A stretch of 62,000 nucleotides of DNA, taken from assembly GCA_030141605.1 (NCBI GenBank), contig JAQGDQ010000596.1, positions 2,501 through 64,500 on the forward strand. Direction: 5' to 3'. Position 1 is the stretch's first letter; each line of letters begins with the position of its first letter. Below, one piece after another: positions 1-14,300 of this stretch. A program made the translations under genes and the position numbers. The notes under the pieces were generated by a model that made no database searches, was not told where the DNA came from, and saw nothing but the letters and a program-made list of their open reading frames with translations. This DNA comes from Tubiluchus corallicola (lineage: Eukaryota; Priapulida; Priapulimorpha; Priapulimorphida; Tubiluchidae).

Positions 1-48
1 TAGTGTTCGAGAATGTCATGGTATGAGTAGGCAGGTTGTTCCACAGAG

Positions 49-466
49 TTGATCCTGCGACAACAAATGACGTATCATCCATAGTGGAACAGGTCCTGTA
101 ACAGCATATGACCTATCACCCATAACGGAACAGGTCCTGTAACAGCAAATGATCTATCACCCATAACGGAACAGGTCCTGTAACAGCAAATGATCTATCA
201 CCCATAACGGAACAGGTCCTGTAACAGCAAATGAACTATCACCTATAGAACCCATAGTGGAACAGGTCCTGCAACAGCAATTGACCTAGAACCCATAGTG
301 GAACAAGTCCTGCAACAGCAAGTGACCTACTACCCATAGTGGAACAGGTCCTGTAACAGCAAATGACCTACTACCCATAGAGGAACAGGTCCTGTAGCAG
401 TAAATGACCTATCACCCATAGTGGAACAGGTCCTGCAACAGCAATTGACCTAGAACCCATAGGAAA
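49..466. repeat. 41-bp minisatellite, about 10 copies
   Basis: The phrase ACAGGTCCTGTAACAGC recurs with an exact 41-bp step at 90, 131, 172 and 213. More diverged copies, including ones ending in ACCCATAGTGG, continue to about 466. It lies downstream of the last visible collagen exon on the minus strand, so it is probably intronic. No coding potential is seen. Confidence 0.9.
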
Positions 467-760
467 CATTGAAACATAAATATACGAGGACAGACTGAAT
501 GGTTTCACTGCCTTCGCAGTATTAAGAAACTTCGTGCACACTGGACTCACATTAATTCATCAATTCATAGCATCTTTCACTTGAGCCTGTGGCATGAAGC
601 CCACACACCAAGAGGGACCCAATTTGAACAAATCTGTCTAATTGGCTTAAGACTGGCCCTCGTCCGACCAAGGTTAAGGTATTTGCCACTTTGCCTCATT
701 TAACACACATTTTGAAAGACTGAAGATTTTAATGCATAACTGTTTAGATTTATCACTTAC

Positions 761-895
761 ATACGGTCTCGTTCCGCCGAAGACTTCAGCTGCTGTTTCA
801 TTTTGACACCCGCAAACGCCCGGCAAGCCACGTGGTCCGGGTAGCCCCGGTGGACCCCTCGGTCCAATCGGCCCGGGCACACCCATGCCCAAATG
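761..895 (-). CDS. Multiplexin exon: end of collagen stretch and Cys-containing non-collagenous start
   Basis: A 135-nt exon (45 codons, phase 0-0) between acceptor TTTCAG at 896-901 and donor GTAAGTG beginning at 760. It starts with a short non-collagenous lead, continues with Gly-Val-Pro-Gly-Pro-Ile type triplets, then leaves the triplet pattern at a GVCGCQ motif followed by Glu/Thr-rich residues. By analogy with collagen XVIII the next exon, off the left edge, should begin the trimerisation domain. Confidence 0.85.
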
Positions 896-3800
896 CTGAA
901 ATTTATAAGATAGAATTAATTAAGAAATTTTAAAACAATTGAACATCTGCAAGTGGATGAAAATACACTCATATCTCGGTTTGCCAGACATCACTTTTAT
1001 GGATATCAGAAGAATCAGACAAAATCTGGACAACTACATAGTCCGCTGACCACTAGTGCTTACAAACAAACTGTACACGATTGCTTCTACAGATAAAAAT
1101 AGTGCATAAAAGCGAACTTAGACGACATAAAAATAGTAAAAGCTCATCGGTCATACAAAAGTATCTTATTTAAATATGTTCAGAAAACATAGAATCAATT
1201 AAGCGGAGTTATTTGGGTCAATTGCCAACAGTTTTTATATATATTACATAGGAACGGCCCATACTAGACGTTTTTGAGACAATGAGACGATTGACTCTAA
1301 TTGTCTCATCTCCCCGCTTCTACGTTACCATGAGTCTAACACACGGCGCTAACTATATTAGCTTAGTATTGGTAAATACGGTCAATCGGCAAATTCGGAC
1401 TGACGTCTCCCGGCTTTTGTCCGGCAAACCGAGCGTAATTTTAAATAAAATTCTTGCTGGAATCCATTTCACCATGAAGAATTTCTTAATTAAGAAAAAC
1501 AGATAAAACGATGTAATAAACTCTCTCAAGATACCCCATCGCCAGATGTAAACATTCCATCTACAGAAAGGCCAGACCCGTCCGGTTGGTAAGCTGTTCC
1601 AGGTGGTCCGGGCGGTCCGGGTAATCCTGGAGGACCGATAATGCTTTCACCCTAAAACGAATGGGCAAAATAATAAACAGAATAATCAAACATGAGCACT
1701 GGCATCTCATGCTAAATGGTTGTCTGATAATTTATGATTAGTCACATCCGAAGCAGCAAATGTGAATGTGACCAGGATGCGAAGAATCATAAATTAGCCA
1801 AAACAACAGACCATTCGTATAACTATGTCATCACATTATGCGTAGATGAATTACATATATAATATAATACATCGCTAAAGGAAAACTAGACAATTGATTA
1901 CACACAATGTCATTTTAATTTACTGTCCAAAATATACCTTTTCTTGCCTATAAAAGTTAACAATTGCTTCTAATATATGAATAATTACCTTGGAATGTTA
2001 ATTAACGGCAATCGAATACAGTTATCACTTATGTCACAAATTAACTACAGTTTGGGCAATGGTAGGCATCTTCCCTGCACGTCAAGCACGTTTGCATTAA
2101 AGAAGATTGCTGTAAGACACACTGATGTGATGTGACGAAAATGAGCTGTACATCACACTGACTTCGCAGACGCACACTGCACTATCACGGTACAGCGCCT
2201 ATTTGACGCCCTCGCAGATGTGGAAAAGGTGCCTTTGCCAGTCTTAGCTGATTCGCCGAACCACACATAGCTTTGAAAGTTTAATTAAATTTAACTATCG
2301 AGGTAATTATTATTTGAACCAAGCTTTGATATAAAAAGTGTTGTAGTTTTCAATATTTTAGAGCATACATTATTTTGAACTAATGTTTACACAATTATCA
2401 TGCTTTCCTTTAACAAAAACGCACCATGTAAGTTACTAAATCTGTGGAATACCATATTGCCATTCAGTTCAGTGACAATAAAAAACATGAAAAATGAATA
2501 TTCAAGGTTCCTACCCTGTCACCTTTTGCTCCCTTCCTTCCTGGCTGTCCGGGCATGCCAACAGGTCCTGGAGGTCCCGGAGGTCCGGGTATTTGTATTC
2601 CGTCGCCAGAGCCACCGCCAAACCAACTACCAACGCCATTACTACCACCAGGTGGGCCCGGTTCACCCTACCAGGTATTTCAATATAAAACACAAATCAT
2701 CTTCACTAGTCGATTAAAGCACAAGTACATGAAAGTATTGCATGAATTTTGATAATAATAATTCAACAAAAAAACAAGCAAACAAACAGACAGATTTTAC
2801 TGCAAAATGGGAACAAAACAGAAAAAGAATGAGTGTCACTGGTACAAAAATTAAAAAAGAACGAGGGGGGAATTAAGAAATTCCAAGGGTTCATCGCAAC
2901 AAAAATGAAACAGTGAGGAGAAAATGAAAGAAAAAGTGAGAGGGAGAGAGAAGAGAACCAGAAAGAAAGAAGCAGAAAGAAACGGATAAAGAAAACTTTT
3001 GATCACTTTGATTTATGATGACCAAGGCAGTCGATATGATGCTAAGAACAGACAGACAAACAATCGATCATAGTTATTACACACATCCTGTTAAACATAC
3101 CCGCTCTCCTTTAATTCCAGGTGGTCCAGTCAGTCCTTGATCTCCTTTTTCTCCTTTCAGTTCGAACATCGGCGGAGGAGGACCAATTACAGGAGGAGGA
3201 ACAATCGCTGAAAAAAATGATGTCATAAAAAAAATGGCAAGTAACCCCTTTCACAGTCACAGCGATCGATGATGATCGTGAAAAGGTCAAAGGTTAAATG
3301 TACCAAACAACGCATTTGTGTACACTTGACAACGCCTGACAGTCTAAGCTATTCTAATAGCAACAGTTTTAACAGCTAGCTACAACCTTACCTAGTTCAT
3401 TTTTTGTTGTTCCCAATCAAGATCCTGCTAGTAAATGACAGACTAATTCGCAATTAAGCAAAGCAAACATACAATAACTGAAGTTGCTGAACTGATGTGA
3501 CAGAAGGCTTCGTTTTACAGACATGACGCTTATAGTTAAGTCACATTGCTGAGGTTTATTTATGGATAAATTTATAAATAACTGATATCACAATGTTCAA
3601 CACAAACAGTTTGCAATAGATTACCATAACAATAATCTAGAAGAAGCAATACCTGGTCGTCCTGGCTCTCCCTTCTGGCCTTTAGATCCTTTGACACCTT
3701 TCAGAAACGGAGCAGCTCCACTGCCTAGTGGTATCAGACCATAGTCATTCTCTATGTCACCTTCTCCCAGAGCTGCTACCATCGAATCATAATCAGGCTA

Positions 3801-6800
3801 AAAAATCAGCAATTGAAAACATTATCATAAGTAGTATTTATAATTGTGGAAGTGGCAATGAGCCTTAGAGATTAGACAGTACTGTACTGTGATGACTGTT
3901 CTATACTATACTCTACATTAGTTTATTGTACATTATATGAATTAGACAGTACTGTACTGTGATGTACATTAGTTTATTGTACATTATGTGAATTCACGTC
4001 TTTTAATGTCAAAATACTTTCTTTTTCTTCAAGGTCTCATTCCATCTATTGTAGGCACTGAGACATTTACATTTATTAGAATATTCCATCCACTTCTATC
4101 TGCAGCTAGTATCCAGCTTCTATCTTCTATCCTAAAGATAGATTTGGTTGAACTTGTTGAACATCTTTATTTATCTTAGCTATCCAAGTTGTTTTTGGTG
4201 TGCCAGGTGGTTTTTTTCCAAGGTTTTAAGGCTTCCTTTAGGGCGATTCTTACTCGTACTTCACTTGGTAATCATAGGTGTCCTAGCCATCTTAATCTTC
4301 AGATCTTGACTTTTGAGCTCCAAGAAATTTCTTTTGTTCTAGTGTATAAATCTTCATTTTGATTGCATACGGCCGTCTTATTCTCTAAACTTTCCTTAGA
4401 AGACTTTCGTCAAGTACAATAAACATGAGAAGTACAGAACATAAACTCAAAAACCCACGCGCCAGTTGCTATGGTAACGATCTGAACGCCAGCTTTGTTA
4501 CCATAGTACTGGCGTCTTTCGTTTTAAACGCAGCAATCTTAGCGCACCATATAAACACCAATGTTAGAGCACTAAAACTGGACCTAAGGAACTGCTCGGC
4601 TCGACGGCATGCGATTTTATTACGTTTGACTACATATTTGTTTGGAATTTAAATCAACAACAACGACAAAAAAACAAATTTCTTGAATTTTAGAAATAAG
4701 CTCAGGTAATAAGAGGATTATTAAGTAAGCCAACGGAAGTCAGGAAAATCTTATCGTACCAAATGAAATTAATAAAATTTGTGAATAAACAGAATAAACT
4801 GTACCAGCTGAACTGGAATCGCTTGGGAGATTGGTTTGGTTTGGCTAACGCTTTTTAGAACACGAAACATTTTGCTCGGCCCTAATAATAACAGACTGTA
4901 TGAATTAGTTTTGAAAATATTGACCGTCCCACACGATAACATAAACAAACGTACAGAAGAAGTGAATTTGAAGAACAATACCTTTTGCCCTGGCTCAGCT
5001 CCATTCCCACTTGCTACAAACTAAAAAAACATAAAATGAAATTTACGACTAAAACAAAACAGAACTCATACCTAACTATACTAAAACATAACTCATACCT
5101 AATGAGTGGGAATTCCACAAAATAATTTAAATGAGCAAACACAAAATACAATACAGAGAAAACGTGTTTTTCACTCAACAGTAGAGTTGCCACTCCGTCA
5201 TGAACCGAAGTCACGAGTGGTGGCAACCCTACTGCACAATTTTACAACTGAATACATGAAAATAAAAAACACTCTAATGGATAATCTAAATTATAAATGA
5301 TTAACAAAAATTGAATGTGCAAAAAACGCAAAATTACGTAAAATTAAATCGCGTGTCAGTCGCACAGGGATCTCCTTAAGTGGGACTGTGGGGTTCCTCA
5401 AATTTTATGTTAATTCAGCTTTAAAATTTATTAATAGTTCCTATAGTCATTACTTTACCGACAATGGTGATAATGACGTCATTATTATTATTATTACTAT
5501 TATTATGATTATGATTTATTTTTATTATTATTACTATTGTTGTTGTTGTTGTTGTTGTTTTTATTGTTACTATTGATATCGTTGTCATCGTTGTTTGGCA
5601 CAGCACTGGCTTTCACCTCGACATAGCCTTTCTGTTTCTCTGCAATTCTTCCTTTTCGTTCTTTTCATCCATCCCTCTCTTCGTCCTTTTCCATTCTTCT
5701 TGAGGTGGCCTTTAATTTAAGCGGCTGCACTACCATTTTAGCCCTCCTCAGGCACACAGCTTTACTATTAATTTTGTAATTTACAGATTTAAGTTATTAC
5801 AGAAAGTTATTACTAAATAAATAAATCTTGAAATAAATATTGAAATCTTGAATTTTACAGCTCTCGTAAAGTTTGTATGATCGTGATTTTGTGTACCTGA
5901 TTTTCTTCCAGGCTTGTTAATGGCAGGTTATTCCACTTTTGGAGCACACCACGGTGCACCAAACTCCTAACATTTTACTATTTTATCTGTGCATTATTAT
6001 TTTGTTATAAGTACAAATAAAAATAACTTCATTCATTCATTTCATACGAATATGAATATAATATAAATATAAAGTATATAAAACTACATGCATTCACTGA
6101 CGTAACTAATGGGAGAGCAGAGGGAACGGGGGGCAACCACTCCTTCTAGCACGCTTTTCGAAATGGGCATCTTTTCAACAACTTTTTATTTCATTTGTGC
6201 AATTGCTAAGCGAAGCTTTAATCGATTGAAACAGATAAAATCCTATCTTCTTTCTACAATGGTGGAGGATAGATTGTCTGGGTTAGCTTTGCTCTCCATT
6301 GAAAGAGAGTTGGTTACTCAGGTGGATTATAACAATAGTTACTTTTCTAAAATGAAGCCTAGATGAAAGAAACTGTTGTAGTTCCTTCATAATCGCTGTA
6401 TTAACAATTGTTTGATAATTATGTGTCACGGCGCCTTTTCTTATGCTGTGCTCCCCCTAACTTTAGACCTGGCTACGCCCCTGTCAAAGCGCCTTTTCTT
6501 ATGCTTTCCCCCCTACCTTTAGGACCTGGCTACGTCCCTTTCACGGCGCCTTTTCTTATGCTGTGCCCCCTAACTTTAGGACCTGGCTACGCCCCTGTCA
6601 CGGCGCCTTTTCTTATACTTCCCCCCTAACTTTAGGACCTGGCTACGCCCCTTTCACGGCGCCTTTTCTTATGCTGTGCCCCCCTAACTTTAGGACCTGG
6701 CTACGCCCCTGTCAAAGCGCCTTTTCTTATGCTTTCCCCGATAACTTTAGGACCTGGCTACGCCCCTGTCACGGCGCCTTTTCTTGTGCTTTGCTCCCCT

Positions 6801-8241
6801 CTAACTTTAGGACCTGGCTACGCCCCTGTTACGGTACCTTTTCATGTACTTTGCCCCCCTAACTTTAGGACCTGGCTACGTCCCTGTCACGGTACCTTTT
6901 CATGTGCTTTGCCTCCCCCCTAACTTTAGGACCTGGCTACGCCCCTGTCACGACACCTTTTCATGTGCTTTGCCTCCCCCCTAACTTTAGGACCTGGCTA
7001 CGTCCCTGTCACGGTACCTTTTCATGTGCTTTGCCTCCCCCCTAACTTTAGGACCTGGCTACGCCCCTGTCACGACGCCTTTTCATGTGCTTTGCCTCCC
7101 CCCCTAACTTTAGGACCTGGCTACGCCCCTGTCACGGTGCCTTTTCATGTGGTTTGCCTCCCCCTAACTTTAGGACCTGGCTACGCCCCTGTCACGGCGC
7201 CTTTTCACGTGCTTTGCACCCTCTAAATTTTAAAACCTGGCTACGCCTCTGCACGTACTGTTATAGCTCTGATCAAGTTGGTCCTCACCTGTAAGTACAG
7301 AAGGTAAAATAACTACCTAAGTGTAAATGATTTCAAATCACGTAGAAGCCATGCAACCTTGGCATGATACTAATCCCAATCAACGAGGTTTAGACACCTA
7401 AACGGTAACAGTTACAGTGAATAAGTCTTAATCTTCCATCGCACAAACATGTATTTTGGTGATTCAGAACTTGAAATTCAAGAAGATGACGATTTCTCGG
7501 ACACGTGCGTGAGATAAAATAACTCGAATAAAACTGAAATATTGCAGTTTTCAAGCTGTTTTCAGAGAATTTGATGACTAATATGGACTAATTGTTTTTC
7601 TTCTAGTCAACAGATCAATGAGCTTTCGGAGGATGGTTCTAGCGACGTTGTTGACAGGAATCATCAGGAAAAGGATTTCCAGGCTGACCGGGACTATAAT
7701 ACACACGACTTTATAAGGATTCGAACAATTATGCGAATTGAAAACTTCATAGCCAGAGAACGAGAAAGGTTAAGGTCTTTTCACATGGCAAAATTTCTCG
7801 TGAGGAATTCCGCTGCCAGCTAGAAGCTATGCGTCCTCCTCGTGAGGAATTTTGCCGCATGATAGATATACTGCATATTCTGCAGTATAAATTCTATTTA
7901 ACTTCAAAATGTTCATATCTTCTTATGCTGTAGGTGCTTACCTTGAGTGGACATTGGATTTGTTTGGCGCGTTTTGTTTAAAAAATAACTTGTTTTATAA
8001 TAACCTTAATCTCTAATGGTTCTTCTATGTACACGAATTACAAGTTCTGTGTGTAAAGCACAACTTGCACAATTGTGCACAATTCAATAGTTTGTACCTT
8101 AGTTTCCTAGTACAACGACAGCATGGAAAGTTTTCATCCCTTTTTACAGGAGCGCAAGAAAGGACAGGGAATTAACAAAATGGGAAGCCAAGTTTGAGTA
8201 AGCATCAAACGAACTCTGTAAATAGTGCATCTGTACATGTA

Positions 8242-8312
<71 letters not shown>

Positions 8313-11300
8313 ATATGTATATGTATATGTATGTGTATTGTATGTGTATGTGTATGTGTGATGTTGTATATGTATATGTATGTATATGTATCGTATATGT
8401 ATGCATATTATCATATTATCGTATGCGTACTACGTTCGATGACGTGTACGCCACGTACGCGTATGTGTATATGTATATGTATATAAGCATATGTATATGT
8501 GCGTATATGCTGATATTTAATATACATACACACATGCATATACGCACATATACATATACTTATATACATGTACATATACATATACTATACAATTACATGC
8601 TGTTGTAATAATCGCATCATTGCAGTCAACATCAATGAGTCATTGTAGTCGTCGCCCTCCTTGTACTGTTATCATCGTCATCGCTTGTTGTTGTTTGTCA
8701 CATCATTGCAGTCAACATCAATGAGTCATTGTAGTCGTCGCCCTCCTTGTACTGTTATCATCGTCATCGCTTGTTGTTGTTTGTTAACACGAATGTGTTT
8801 ATATTTAGTAACATTCAGAGAACAGGCTTCGTGACTAAACATTAATGTCAACTCTTTTCCAGAACGTTCCAAGCGCAGTTTCTTGAAAAAGACGTGAAAT
8901 ATCGGTAAGTTGAAAATGGGCTTTTTAAGACTTGGGCTTATTTCACAGTGAGGACGCGCAACAACATTTCTCGTGCAATTTCTCGCCAGCTAGATGTTAT
9001 GCATTCTCCTCGTGAGGAAGAATTTTTCTGCATGGTAGAAATACTGCATGTTCCATCTTCGCGAGGAATCCTCACTAAATTCAGTCTTAAATTTAACTGC
9101 TCAATTACTTCTTTCTTATTTAAAGAACAACAATTAACATATTTCAGCATAAAATTATAAGATTTAATCTCTCCTTTAACAAACTGACGATTTTATTTTT
9201 TTAATGCAGCATCGATGGCTGTATTCGTGAAAAAGAATAATAATAAACGCATATATTTAATTTATATATGTATATTTTCAGATTTTGAAGTAATTAGTAG
9301 AACTTTACTAAAAAAACAAACAGGTCTGATATTACATTGACTAACATTATTAATTGAACTTTGTATATGAGAAATACAGCAAGTTTAGACATGATTTTAC
9401 AGTATAAAACTTGCAAAGTAACTGCAGCTAACTGGACGGCAGGACAAAAATCTGGCGATTTCACTGTGAAATGAACTTTCATGCTGTATGGAATTTCAAG
9501 AAAAATCGGAAATTTTCAAAAAAAATTTTGATTTTCTGACGGCGATTCCTTGCATCATTTTTCATCACGTACTCAATGTGAAATGGGCCTTACTCAAAAA
9601 AACAATCGTTATATAAATGAAAATAAAACTGGAAGAGCATCACGTTAAAAATTTACTTTTTTCCAGAGAAGAGCGAACACGGATGATACCAAGGATAACT
9701 GATTGGAAGAGTCGAATGGCCAGGTAGAAAGTACGACATAATTACGTAATGCTCCTAGAAGTCTATCATGGCTTCATCGATAAGCTATCAACGCCACCAA
9801 GTGTCCAAACTTTTAACTAAATATCAACAAGACGTTTTCGGTTTTTCAGGATAAAGCAAAGGCGTCTGATGGCGGTACAAGAAGCAAGAATGATGGAGTA
9901 AGAGATGCTTGATTATATCCATTACCACTTTTATCTTTTTATATTTTCACTCTGCTGTTAAAGATATAATAGTATAATAAGCCTTTTCACAGTTTCGTTG
10001 TGCGCATGCGCAGTTCCTGTAGGTCAAAGGTTAAGTGTACTATAACAATTACAACCGCCAAGTGTACCACAGGAACGCGTCTTAACTACAACTATCACGT
10101 GACATGTGGGGAAAGCAAAGCCGTGCACCACATCAGTTCTGTTACTTACACTTTACTTAATTATTTGTTAAGTAAATTAATGCAAACAATTATACATTAT
10201 TCTATGCATAGAGTGAGTTAATAGCAGGATCTTGCTTGGTAACAAGAAAAAATGAACTAGGTAAGGTTTTAGCTAGCTGTTAAATCTGTTACTATTACAA
10301 TAGTGTGGGTTGCGAGGCATCGTCAAATATACACAAATGCGTTGTTTAGTACACTTAACCTTTGACCTTTTCACGATCATCATCAATCGCTGCAACTGTG
10401 GAAGGGCTTGTTATAGAAGCAACTCCGTTTACTTATTTACAGTCCCGACTACGACTCTAAGCGATACAAGAAAATTCATCACTGGCACAGAAACCGGAAA
10501 TACGAGTAACCGGAAATTCAGAAGAGGGACTGGAAGACGAGTGAGAAAGTAACGAAGAGAAATGATTTCATTGGTGGAGGCATGAAAGAAACTTTGTTTT
10601 TGCGCACGTGGACCACGCATCAATGGAAGCCATTCAGATCTGGGAAGCTTCCAGTAATTGAAGAAAGTTGATTTTGGGGAAGACAAAACTCGAGTGTTCG
10701 TACAGTCAATATACATGTAAATTAACTTTACTAGTTCCTTCTGGGGTAATAAAAACGCGAAAGTTGAAAATCAATTTAGCAGCGGCTACCAAATGACATA
10801 CAGTGTTGAAACAGTTGCAAAACGTGTTGGAATAATTCGTTGTGTTAAAGGACAAGTCAATATTTAACTGAAGTGGGTTTCAGCAAAATCGTCTTAAAAA
10901 ATTATATTACTTTACAGCAATTCTATGCGCATATCCTACTGATGTTAAAGGGAATTTTTGTTTGTTTTCATTTTAAATCTCCCGTTCCGAAGTCGCCATT
11001 ACGTGACGTCACTTACGCAAACGTAAATCAGGGGAAGAAAAGGCAACGTTAAATTGTGTTCCAGAAACACTTTCCATGCAAAGTTATATTACTTAGCATC
11101 TCACTTACCTGTTGGAAAGACTTATGTAATTAGAAATAATAATTTAAAACGTTCGTGCCACAAGGGTGCGCCACTCACTGACCAAAAAACGTATTTTTAA
11201 TCTTACTGACAAGATACAGTAATTTAAAATTGTACTTAGTGACACGTGTACTATGAATGCTCTGGTTATTTTTCAAACTTTACTCGGTGTTATCAAAATT

Positions 11301-14300
11301 GTTTCAAATGATCTATTGTCAAAATAGCTGCGTCTAACAGTCATCGCAAGATTTATATTTACATATTTTATACAGCGTTACTGCTGACGCAAGCCCTGCA
11401 TGCAAAAAGGCAGTACGTAAATGGTATAAAATTTCAAGACGAATTTTTTAAGCTTACATAAGTGGATGGTTTCTTTGTACTTTAAGTTATAATTAATAGT
11501 TTTTAATTTGCTGTATCAAAAATTTCACTTCCTATTTCTCTAGAATGTAATGGCACGTTCAGACTAGCGAGTTTTCTCGCTACGCGATTCGCAAACGTGT
11601 TCAGACTAGACAGCAAAGCTTGTTGCAGTTACGCTCCAACATTCACTTCTCTATTCGCTGCGAGAAGGGTCGAGAGTAACTCGCGGAAGCGTTCACACTA
11701 GACAGTAATTCTTAGGAGTCAACTCGCCGAAGCGTTCACACTAGACAGTAACTCGTAGCAAATCAACTCGCCGAAGCGTTCACACTAGACAGTAACTAGT
11801 AGCAAATCAACTCGCAGAAGCGTTCACACTAGACAGTAACTAGTAGCAAATCAACTCGCAGAGGCATTCACACTAGACAGTAACTAGTAGCAAATCAACT
11901 CGCCGAAGCGTTCACACTAGACAGTAACTCGTAGCAAATCAACTCGCACAGGCGTTCACACTAGACAGTAACTCGTAGCAAATCAACTCGCAGAAGCGTT
12001 CACACTAGACAGTAACTCGTAGCAAATCAACTCGCAACAACTGTAGCATAGTTTGCAGTGTCTTGTCGACAGTAATTCGCAAAGGAGTTCACACGTGCGA
12101 GTTTGCTGTCAGAGAGAACTCGCTGGTCTGAACGTGCCCGTAAGAGACTGCTGAAATACCTCCCCATTTTTCAAGAAAACACACATGTATGGTAATCCAA
12201 TAATCAATAATCTTATACCGCATAATTAAATGACAAATTTACAAAAGCGGAAATTTTGATTTGCCCGTTTTTTAATAGTTTTAGCGCCTTATTACGATAA
12301 AAAGTTAGTTCTACAGTGTACGTATTTAAGAAACGTCACGTGACGTACACTTTGAATGAGCCTTTACACAGTTTCCCTGTGCGCAAGTGCAGTTGCTGTA
12401 GGTCAAAGGTTAAGTGTACCATTAGGCGGCTTAACTACAACCGTCACGTGACATATAAGCAAAGCCGTTTGTCGCATCGGTTTAGTAACTTCGGTTGTTT
12501 TACACAGACTTTACTTAATTATGCATTAGTCTGTGCGTAAAGTGATTTAATAGCAGAATCTTGCTTGGGAACAAGAAAAAATGAACTAGGTAAGATTCTA
12601 GCTAGCTGTTAAAACTGTTACTATTACAATAGCTTGGGCTGCGAGGTGTTGTCAAGTGTACACAAATGCGTTATCTGGTACACTTAACCTTTGGCTTTTT
12701 TCACGATCATCATCAATCGCTGGAACTGTGAAAAGGCTGATTCCACCAGTAAGCAGCAAAATTGTCTTTTTTCTCACTGACCTTGTGGAGCTGAACTAAT
12801 TCCCTCTTATAATATAGAATACTAATAAACTGCACCAGTCTATTGGCCCAATTTTGTTTATTTTTACAACTCCGCGCACTTGTGAAGCCATGATAGTGAA
12901 GCCATGATGCAGGGAGAACAGGCGTTGTTTATTCACGTGTTCTAAGGTAAAAGAAGCCATCGGGGGAAACCCTGGGCATCAGGTTAAATCAACCTGTTCT
13001 TGAACCTCCCCATCTGAAACCAGTTAAGCGCCCCATGTCATAGACGCTTCCTCCGCTTGATGGTCAACGTCCAGGAACTTGCTTGATGGTCAACGTCCAG
13101 GAACTTGCTTGGTGGTCAACGTCCAGGAACTTGCTTGATAGTCAATGTCCACGAACTTGCGTGATGGTCAATGTCCACGAACTTGCTTGATGGTCAACGT
13201 CCAAGAACTTGCTTGATAGTCAATGTCCACGAACTTGCTTGATAGTCAATGTCCACGAACTTGCTTGATGGTCAACGTCCAGGAACTTGCTTGATGGCCA
13301 ACGTCCAGGAACTTACCTGATGGTCAACGTCCAGGTTCTTGCTTGATGGTCAACGTCCAGGAACTTTCTTGATGGTCAATGTCCAGGAACTTGCTTGATG
13401 GTCAATGTCCAGGATCTTGCTTGATAGTCAACGTCCAGGAACTTTTTTGATGGTCAATGTCCAAGATCTTGAGTAATAAGCCATTTCACAGTTCCAGTGA
13501 TTGATGGTGATCGTGAAAAGGTCAAAGGTTAAGTGTACCAGACAACGCATTTGTGTACACTTGACAATATCTCGGCCAAAGCTATTGTAACAGTTTTAAC
13601 AGCTAGCTAGAATCTTGCCTGGTTCATTTTTTCTCGTTCCTGAGCAAGATCCTGCTAGTAAATCACTCACTAATGCATAATTAAGTAAAGACCACGTAAA
13701 ACAAGTGAAACTACTACACTGATACGGCAGACGGCTTTGCTTTGCACACACATCACGTGATGGTTGTAGCAAAGACGCGTTGCTGTGGTACAATTAACCT
13801 TTTACCTACAGCAACTAAGCGTGCACGCAACGAAACTATGAAAAGGCTTATTATAATGGTAATTTTGATTGATGGACTGACTGACTGACTGGGTGGCTAG
13901 CTGGCTGGCTGGCTGGCTGGCTGGATGGATGGACGGATGGATGGATGGGTGTCAGACTGACTGACTGACTGACAAACCGACTATTGGACTGACTGATTAA
14001 CTGACTCATCATGCACTTGGCAATACGGGTAATCATATTAGGAATAAAAGTATAAAAGCAATCTACAGAGGATGAAGTTTAAAATAGTTTTGAGGACATA
14101 CAGACATACAGACAGACAGACCCATGCTGTAAAGCACACTTACACAAGTTCTACGTAACTACTATATACGGTACCAGCATTTTACCAGCTGATGTTTGAA
14201 GAGACACCCTCCATGATCATCTTAAGCAAATTTAAAATTCGTTAACCTTGACAAAGGTAAATAAAAAACCTTAGTGAAGACTTGAGCACGGCAATTTTAT

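Noticed and set aside
6408-7294. Tandem TWLRPCHGAFS frames suggesting a repeat protein
   Set aside because: They arise from the 57-bp minisatellite in successive shifted frames, without a start or splice context.
10429-10716. 95-codon minus-strand frame opposite the last nested-gene exon
   Set aside because: The plus strand has a splice-supported exon in phase; this is its shadow.
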